64,000 bases of DNA. Origin: Dermatemys mawii. Lineage: Eukaryota > Chordata > Testudines > Dermatemydidae. Positions 57,768 to 64,000 of the stretch are shown piece after piece; within the stretch, counting starts at the first letter, position 1, and each line of letters starts with the position of its first letter. The notes below the pieces were generated by a model. It was given only the letters and a program-made list of their open reading frames with translations. It had not been told where the DNA came from and did no database searches. Location: assembly GCA_007922305.1 (NCBI GenBank), contig ML677333.1:12008502-12072501 (forward strand). The letters are read 5' to 3'. The position numbers and the translations under genes were made by a program.

Positions 57768-57873
57768 AGCGCGCTGAGGTGCTGGGGGATGGGGGAAGGC
57801 AGGGTCGGGGCAGGGGGAGTCTCCCTGGCCAGGAGCTCAGGTGGGCCGTGCAGGACGAGCTTGCCCACCCCTG
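57768..57873 (-). mobile_element. Truncated hAT element end
   Basis: The right border reads TTGCCCACCCCTG, the inverted form of CAGGGGTGGGCAA seen at 51955. The interior is G-rich. The other terminal repeat and a target duplication are not found. It marks the 5' limit of the gypsy relic. Confidence 0.55.
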
Positions 57874-59052
57874 CATTAGGGTGTGCCTGGGCACATCTGG
57901 CATATCCCGTGCACACACCTATGGATGTGGACAACGTAATGCTATGAAAAACCTGGCCTCTTTTTAATTATGCTAAACTGGATGCCCAGATGGAGAAAAC
58001 TAAAGTACTCCCAGGCTGGCTGAGTCACTGAACCAGGACTCAGTTATACAAGCAAAGTCAGAGGCTCCACTCAGGACTAAATAAGGGAGCTGGAATTAGC
58101 CTCAGGTTATGCTGCTTCAGCTAACATAGCCTGAGGCCCAAAGCCCATATGGTGCAGGAAAATCAGTCAGAAAGACAGTTGCAGTGGTGCAAAGTCTCTG
58201 CATAGCCTGCAGCTTGCCCCCACAGCCAGGGTTAAATGGTGTGGGGGACTTTGTGCTGCCTCTCTACACTAGGATCAATTTCACCTTTCATACATCCATC
58301 CCAGGCTAGTGAAAGACAATTTAAACTCAGACTCTAGTCTATGGATTCTTTATTACCTAAGATCGCATGAACACCTGTAATGCAGAGCAGAGAGAGACTC
58401 AGTGGCCTGTATGAATCAAGGCTCAAATTAAAATGTCTGCCCCTACAACCACAACTACCTCAGTCAGCAAGAGCAGGGGATGTTGAGAAATTACAACCGC
58501 TGGGAACACAGTGAGGGTGGGGATGTCCAAAAAGTTCAACCACCATGAAAACTTTAGTTATCAGCATATACAGTCATAGCACTCCCTTTCTGTCTGGATA
58601 AAGTCAGAAACTGTGAGTGGTGGTATGTTGTTCCTGGGGGCCAAGACTCATGACTGATGTCCACAAAACTGAGGTAGGTATTCAGGGTCTCTATACAATG
58701 AATGGGGAGAAATGGTCACATAAGAATACAATCCAGAAAAGCCAGTGTGCTAGGCAGGGAAATGCCTATGCTAATTAAGGGGAGGTGCAGATGAAAGGGT
58801 AGTGCTAAATCCTGCCCCTCTCTTGAAGATAGGCACTTCCCTGCAGCCCAAACATAGATATCTGTCTCTGCTTAGTGATCCACAAATGGGATCCTATCTC
58901 CTAGAGTCAGGTGGCTTCAGCATCTAAGAATTTTCATGTGAGAATGAGTTTGGTACCTGCCTTGCTCCACACAAAACAGCCAGAGAATGGAAGAGACAGC
59001 CTAATGACTGTTCCTCTGTGGATAAATGCTTAAATAGTCATGGGGGTGGGGA
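57874..59052. other. Unassigned DNA
   Basis: No gene. No gypsy gag similarity is visible. Text near 58880-59030 has the flavour of a reptile SINE but is not assignable. Confidence 0.4.
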
Positions 59053-59078
59053 AGAGAGAGAGAGAGAGAGAGAGAGAG
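59053..59078 (+). repeat. (AG)n microsatellite
   Basis: Thirteen uninterrupted AG units. Confidence 0.95.
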
Positions 59079-59089
59079 TGAGGCTGACT

Positions 59090-59560
59090 CTCTAATCCAG
59101 TGGTTAGAGCACCCACCTGGGAGGTTGTGACAGAATTAACCTGAGGCTGACTCACCACTCTGTACACTTTGTAAATGTCCCTGCATGGGACAAATTGGGG
59201 AAGATAAATGATTAGGCCTGGATGATTAACCAGTTAAGGAGGGGATTCATCTTATCAGCTGGGGGCTATTAAATGGGAGACAGGAAGGGTGAGATGTGAG
59301 AGGAAGGCTAGAAGGAAGAGGAAAGAAACTCAAGAGCTCAGTTAAGTAAAAGCTTTCCCCCCACCCCTGGTGCAAAGGGGTATGTTGAGGCTTGGGGGAA
59401 AAAGCTTTATGAGGATGAGATACTGCACAAGATGCTGTAAATAAAGTACACTGTGGTGAACTTATATAAGAATGCATGAGGACTCCTTGCAAAGAGAAAT
59501 CCAGCATGAGGGATCATGCTGTGTGACAAATGGGAGACTCTAGCCCTAATCCCATTGTTC
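59090..59560 (+). mobile_element. tRNA-derived SINE split by an LTR-like block
   Basis: The left part 'tctaatccagtggttagagcacccacctgggagg' contains an A-box-like TGGTTAGAGCA. After the block at 59126-59528 the text resumes with 'tgggagactctagccc', which fits the continuation of the same SINE. Confidence 0.5.
59126..59528. mobile_element. LTR-like block, 403 bp
   Basis: It starts TGTGACAGAATTAACC and ends CTGTGTGACA, so both ends fit TG...CA. It contains 'tgtaaataaagtacactgtgg' with an AATAAA signal and 'tggtgcaaaggggtatg', text I associate with a reptile LTR family. Flanks do not show a clean duplication, so the call is tentative. The 86-codon minus frame is not a gene. Confidence 0.4.
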
Positions 59561-59635
59561 TATTTATTCTCTTGTTATTTATCCACAGTGGAGCAGTTCC
59601 AAGAGGAGAGACTGAGAGAGCCTCACATCAGAATA

Positions 59636-59800
59636 TCCCGTAGTTCAGGGGTTAGATCGCTGTTCCTGAGAGGTGTTCTGATTCTTCCTCTCCCTTCCAT
59701 CCACTTTCCCTTCTCCCCCAGGGCAGAGAGTGAACAACTGAACCTGGGTACCCCACATTCCAGGTAAGTATTCTGACCACTGTGCTAAAAGGTGACCACC
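59636..59800. mobile_element. Pair of tRNA-like SINE heads in opposite directions
   Basis: 59640-59675 reads 'tagttcaggggttagatcgctg' on the plus strand; 59735-59800 reads 'tagcacagtggtcagaatac...acccaggttca' on the minus strand with A- and B-box-like strings. Two SINE ends face each other across a CT-rich spacer. Confidence 0.4.
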
Positions 59801-60061
59801 ACCATCTCCAGCCAGAATTTGAATGGGATCTGGTCTAGTCAGGCTCTTAGCATGCCTTCCAGGTTGGGCCCTGCACATGGTTTAGGTGGACAAACTCCCA
59901 ACTTTCCTGGTTCATGAATCACTCTAGGATTTGGGCAAAAAACCTACAGTGAGGCACCAGTGCACGTGCTCAGAGGCAGAAATATAGCTGCTTAGGGAAT
60001 TGTCCCAGGAGCCACTGGTGGGACTTTGGGACCTATACCTAAGATCTTGGTGCCTAGGTCT

Positions 60062-60240
60062 GGGGTTTAGATATCCAAGTACCTTTTGTGGCTCTCATCC
60101 TTAACCTTTCTGTGCCCCCCATTGTGAAAGGGAATAATAGTGCTTTCTTATCTCCCAGGGTGTTGTGAATATACAGTAAATGCATTAAAGACTCTGAAGT
60201 GCTCAGAGGCAACAGCAATGGAAGCTGTGTGAGTACCATA
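60062..60240 (+). mobile_element. MIR SINE 3' fragment
   Basis: 'aacctttctgtgccccccattgtgaaagggaataatag', 'cagggtgttgtgaatatacag' and 'agtgctcagaggcaac' follow the MIR 3' half. Confidence 0.65.
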
Positions 60241-60360
60241 AGTAGATTTTAAAAATTGAGATCTCAATGTATAGTTCTTTGTTTAAAAAACACCACCACC
60301 ACTGTGTGGAAATTCTGAACATACTTTCAGTGCACAAGAAACAGTATTTCTGTAATAACT

Positions 60361-60612
60361 AGAGCTCAGGAGACCTGAGGCCAGATCCTCAGCTGGTGTA
60401 AATCAGTTTAGCATGATCAATTTCAACAGACCGATGATTATTCCCCCTTCCCCACCCCCCACAGTTGAGGATCTAGTCCTTGTGTCTTATTCTCAGCTCT
60501 GCCCCAGCTCCACGACCCGGAGGACCTTCTGTTTTCTCCATCTATGAAATGGGACTAATACTTGCCCTTCTTTGCAAAGTGTCTTGAACTCTATGGATGA
60601 AATGTTCTTATT
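60361..60612 (+). mobile_element. MIR SINE split by a MITE
   Basis: 'gagctcaggagacctga' (to 60378) and 'ttctcagctctgccccagctcc', 'ttttctccatctatgaaatgggac', 'gcaaagtgtcttgaactctatgg' (from 60481) form one SINE. The MITE at 60379-60479 lies between. Confidence 0.65.
60379..60479. mobile_element. Palindromic MITE
   Basis: GGCCAGATCCTCAGCTGGTG at the left mirrors 'cagttgaggatctagtcc' at the right; 'gtgtaaatcag' identifies the family. Confidence 0.65.
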
Positions 60613-60819
60613 CATAGTCTCTGTCATTTAATTATTATCTATTATTAAATTGCTTGTAATTACCATAGCCAAAATCACAGTTTTCTGGGAGTAACATGAA
60701 ACAACTTAAATAATTCTTCTGACTGACTTGGGTGTCAAACCAAGTACTATGTTAATAGACATCTAATGCTGTCTATAGCTTGTAGAGTGGCAGACTTCTA
60801 TTCATTGTGAGCATAGTCC

Positions 60820-61140
60820 CCACTGGGATCAATTTAGTTCTTCATTCACACCACATAAAAGAACGTGTCAATATCACTAGCGATGACGTCAGTGCAGTCA
60901 GCTGCAGAGACCCCTGAAGAGAGCAAGCACTCTAGATTAGAATAGCCACCAATAACATGCTTCTCCAATTAAATCATTTTTATCCGAAACTAGGGGGGCA
61001 TGTTTATTAAAGCTATGCTAAGAATGGTGTAAAGGGTTTAAGAATATTCAGATTTTGGAATAAGCTAGGGAATCCTGCGCATAGGGAAACCTCTAGCACA
61101 GAACAGTTATTTTCAATAAATATTCAAATCCTATGATGTA
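60820..61140. promoter_or_regulatory. Candidate non-coding regulatory block with a perfect CRE
   Basis: TGACGTCA, the palindromic CREB/ATF site, lies at 60884-60891 in repeat-free text that also holds TACGTCA near 61140 and several TTAAT cores. Activity is inferred from motif only. Confidence 0.28.
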
Positions 61141-61581
61141 CGTCAGTAATAGTGCATAATTAATTATCTTTGGCACATGGTGGGTGACAAGAGGTATAAG
61201 GAAATGTCACAAGCTCAGCTCGCTGCTACACTTGGGCAACACAATGGCAGTCAGTGTGGTTGCCTGGTGTAACTTGAGGGCCAGATTTGCCCTATTTTTA
61301 AAAAACTGGCATTTCGTATACATTTCTCACGAGCATTCTGCATCATCTGCTCAATTGTGTCTTTGGGATTCTTGTTTAAGTGACAAGCTGCCAATCTTCT
61401 TAATACAGAAGAAAGGAATAAATTACTACTGTAGGAGAGAGAGGGTCAGAATTAACAAAATTTTATCAGTTATTTAGATAAGCTCTTTGTAGCAAGTTCT
61501 GCATCTTTGTGTCTTGTATAGCACCAAATAGTAACTCGTTTAAATAATTTGACTGAATTTAGTGTCAATTAAAGCCCCTCT
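61141..61581. other. Unassigned DNA
   Basis: A 97-codon plus-strand frame (61184-61477) shows no recognisable domain. No transposon seen. Confidence 0.45.
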
Positions 61582-61685
61582 CCAGCAATGCACTTAAAAC
61601 GTGCTTAACTTTAAGCACAGGGGTAGTCCCACTGACTTCACTGACACTAGCCGCTTGCTTTAAGTTAAGTAAGTGCTTTGCTGGA
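61582..61685. mobile_element. Palindromic MITE ('cacttaagcatg' family)
   Basis: 'ccagcaatgcacttaaaacg' and 'taagtaagtgctttgctgg' mirror each other around 'cccactgacttcactgac'. It is the best preserved of three copies in the window. Confidence 0.7.
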
Positions 61686-62084
61686 CAGGCACCTAGAGCG
61701 AGAAGCAGTGCCCACTTTAATCAATGGGAGCCCTTCAATTGACTACACTGGATCAGTCGCTAGCAGAGCTGGATTGACAGCCTTAGAGACTGAAGTCCTC
61801 TATTTATCTGTAAGAAAGCTAGATCACAGGCAGCAGCAAAAGCTTCTCCACCTGAGGGAATCGATTTTAAAGAGCATGACAAAGTCTCCATGTTCACTCA
61901 AGTCTGTGCTTCAGTGCTGAAACTTCCAGCAAAGGTGCCAACTTGTGCCCACTGGGACAGATAGCAGTTTAGAAAATGTAGCTAAATCCATGTTAGTTTG
62001 AATGTGATCAGACAGATAAGTGATTTTTCTCTTTTTTTTTTTTTTCCTTTTTAAGAAAAATAGCCGAAGCCTACTGAAGTCACT
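61686..62084. other. Unassigned DNA with a T run
   Basis: An 80-codon frame at 61678-61920 overlaps the MITE and is not supported. A T-rich run spans 62030-62053. Confidence 0.4.
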
Positions 62085-62205
62085 AAAAAGACCCCAATTG
62101 ACTCCATTGTGTTTTGAATCAGGCCTAAACTGTCTAGAGACCTGATCTTATGCACAATTAAGTCAATGGGAAAACTCCCATTGCCTTCAAGGGCAGCTGG
62201 AACAA
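62085..62205. mobile_element. Decayed MITE pair
   Basis: 'gaatcaggcctaaactgt' and 'gagacctgatcttatgc' with the palindrome 'caatgggaaaactcccattg' belong to the 'cctgatc/ccattgaagtcaatggg' family. Confidence 0.5.
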
Positions 62206-62569
62206 ACCACCATAAATGCAAATTAATCTGTATGCTTAGTCTTAAAATGCAATGTGAAAAAAATAAGTAAATTTAGGTTATTTTTAATTATTTTCCCCCA
62301 ATAATTCTAGCAGTTAATAAGCCACTGGCTTGTACACGCTTCTCAGTGGCACTGAGAACAGTCAATTCCTGCCTTTGGACTTTCTCCTGAGAAGTGTCAA
62401 AGAATATCTGCCACTCTTAGTGCAGTCAGATACTTAGCATCTCTGAGAGTGGGGATTGAAATCAACAGGAAATGTGGAGGCTCTGCCCCAAACAGGATCT
62501 CTCACAGGCTTGCCGCCAAATTCTCAATGGCCATCTTTGAAAATATCCTTTCACATGCACACAGAGAGG
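62206..62569. other. Unassigned DNA
   Basis: No gene or element recognised. Confidence 0.4.
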
Positions 62570-62760
62570 AAGGATGATCCAATGGTTAGAGCACTAGTCT
62601 GTACTTGGGAGATGTGGCTTCTGTTCCCTGCTCAGTCGGACTTCCTGTGTGTGACCTTGCGCAATTCACATAGGGGCTTCAGTTAATAGCACTGCCCTAC
62701 TTCATGGGGCGTTGAGGATAAATACACTGTAGATAGTGGTATTATGGTGATGTGAGGCCA
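62570..62760 (+). mobile_element. MIR/CORE SINE with tRNA-like head
   Basis: 'ccaatggttagagcactagtc' (A-box-like) and 'tgttccctgctcag' form the tRNA-derived head. Then come 'ctgtgtgtgaccttgcgcaattcac', 'ggcgttgaggataaatacact' and 'gaggccatctaagtacc'. It is the most complete MIR-like copy in the window. Confidence 0.75.
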
Positions 62761-64000
62761 TCTAAGTACCTTAAACAGATTACAGCATAATCAAATCGGT
62801 TATCTGAGAAAAGTGAGCTTTGCTTTAGTGAAACTGGGAAACCGCAGAAAAGGCTTTTTGTTCTGGAATGTAACATATTTGTTGCCAGGGTCAGCTGCTC
62901 TCTTATATTTTGATGTGGTTGATGCTGATAATGACACTGGATTCCAGATTTCATTGGTGCAGAAAGGTTTTGCACTTGTTGCATCATCTAAAATATATCT
63001 TATTGGTTAAAGCAAACGAATTCCCTGGAGGCTTGGATTCAGTTGGATGGTTTCTCAGTGCTCAGAGTAAATTTGTTCGTTTATCAAACTTCTCGACTCT
63101 ACTGAGCCAAAGGTGTATGTATTAAGTGATTTGTTTGTGATGCCCCTATCCATTGTACAATGTGGAAGCCTACCTCTACAGGAGTGAGGGCCTTTGTGGC
63201 TGACTATGGAGTCAGTGCAGATACTGTGGTTGCAGTCACCTAAAATAATCTGTGCTAAAAATTAGTACCGTTATAGGTGGCACAATTAGGTAAGGTGTCA
63301 TTTAAGCCTTTGTCAGGATCTGGCATGGAATGATTTTTAATGGTCTATCATGCATGTAAGTATATAGTACTGTTAGAACTGATTGCGTTTTCAGTCAGAC
63401 AGGGACTAGTAGCAGTTAGACAATAATAAGGGGTATTGTTCATGAATGGCAGAGACATTCTCTGTGACTAGAGACAGTTTATAGAGATGAGGAATTTTGA
63501 TGGAAAAATAGGCTGATGCTATCCAGCATTTCTAAAGAATCAAAGGCTATAATTCTGACAGTTCGCTACAAAACAAATAAGGGAGAGTGGGAGAGAATGG
63601 AGCTGGCAGCCAAATTAGTGATAACTAATAACCGAAACTGAGAGGAAGTCAGAATTCAACCACAGTCATTCAAAACTGCAGCCCTTTGTGAGATAAATGG
63701 ACCCTGTTGGAGAGAATCTCCTTTGAGTTCCTATCATCCCTCTAGGCAATGATGAATCTATTCTTCATAGCTAGTGATTCTGCAATTCTGCCAGCAGCTC
63801 ATTTTAATAGCACCTGGATCTCTACATCTGAGAATCCCAGAACAGCAGCTACTGCCTTGCAGCTTCTTCACTGTCTACCCTCCTAATGCTCTCAGGAGAC
63901 TCCGGTTTTTACAGTTGAGGTCCCTTGAAGCTTCAGAAAGAATTAAACTGACATTGCCTTTTCGGGTAAAGCACAGTTTTTCTCCTAAATCTTAGACCCA
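62761..64000. other. Unassigned DNA
   Basis: No gene or recognisable element. Frames of 65-81 codons at 62742-63125 and 63774 are not supported. Confidence 0.45.

Noticed and set aside
1..64000. CRISPR arrays, bacterial operons or phage modules
   Set aside because: No regularly spaced direct repeats, no bacterial-style gene packing and abundant vertebrate CR1, MIR and hAT elements.

Overview
The window looks like vertebrate nuclear DNA from a non-avian reptile, most likely a turtle. This rests on the dispersed repeats: CR1 LINE 3' ends (the GAGGTCAGACTAGATGATCA type), MIR/CORE SINEs, many short palindromic DNA transposons built around 'gtgtaaatcag...ccattgaagtcaatgg', several hAT MITEs and a Harbinger MITE family, all of kinds I associate with turtle (and partly crocodilian) genomes. 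I recognise no intact host protein-coding gene, tRNA, rRNA or CRISPR array. Open frames of 60-199 codons are scattered on both strands and look like chance or transposon-internal frames. The window is best read as intergenic or deep intronic DNA.

Layout. 0-8 kb: mostly unassigned AT-rich DNA, with a broken CGGBP1-like/hAT zinc-finger fragment (2.0 kb), a 34-nt U2 snRNA fragment (2.7 kb) and a Harbinger MITE inserted inside another MITE (4.4-4.8 kb). 8-9 kb: two hAT MITEs with 8-bp target duplications. 12.6-14 kb: a MIR SINE split by two DNA transposons. 16.45-17.32 kb: a probable solo LTR. 18.9-28.6 kb: Harbinger, CR1 and hAT copies between long unassigned stretches. 32-33.8 kb: a reverse CR1, then an unassigned block with paired nuclear-receptor half-sites. 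34.43-38.22 kb: a whole hAT transposon with terminal repeats, an 8-bp target duplication and a decayed transposase. 40.3-40.7 kb: a Harbinger transposase relic. 42.1-43.7 kb: an AT-rich repeat split by CR1. 48-53 kb: MITEs, local duplications and an 832-bp hAT element with a perfect 8-bp duplication. 54.3-57.8 kb: a Ty3/gypsy relic on the minus strand (RT, RNase H, integrase, probable 3' LTR) interrupted by a reverse CR1. 59-62.8 kb: tRNA-derived SINEs, MIRs and an LTR-like block.

The elements do not form a pathway; the biology here is a layered record of insertions, and the nesting gives relative ages. The non-repeat stretches may hold regulatory DNA. Candidates are an AATTACC cluster (15.6-16.1 kb), two TGACCTTGA sites (33.57 kb) and a perfect TGACGTCA (60.88 kb). 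These are sequence-motif inferences only. I found no clear sign of an undescribed system. Ends of decayed repeats are approximate unless target duplications are given.
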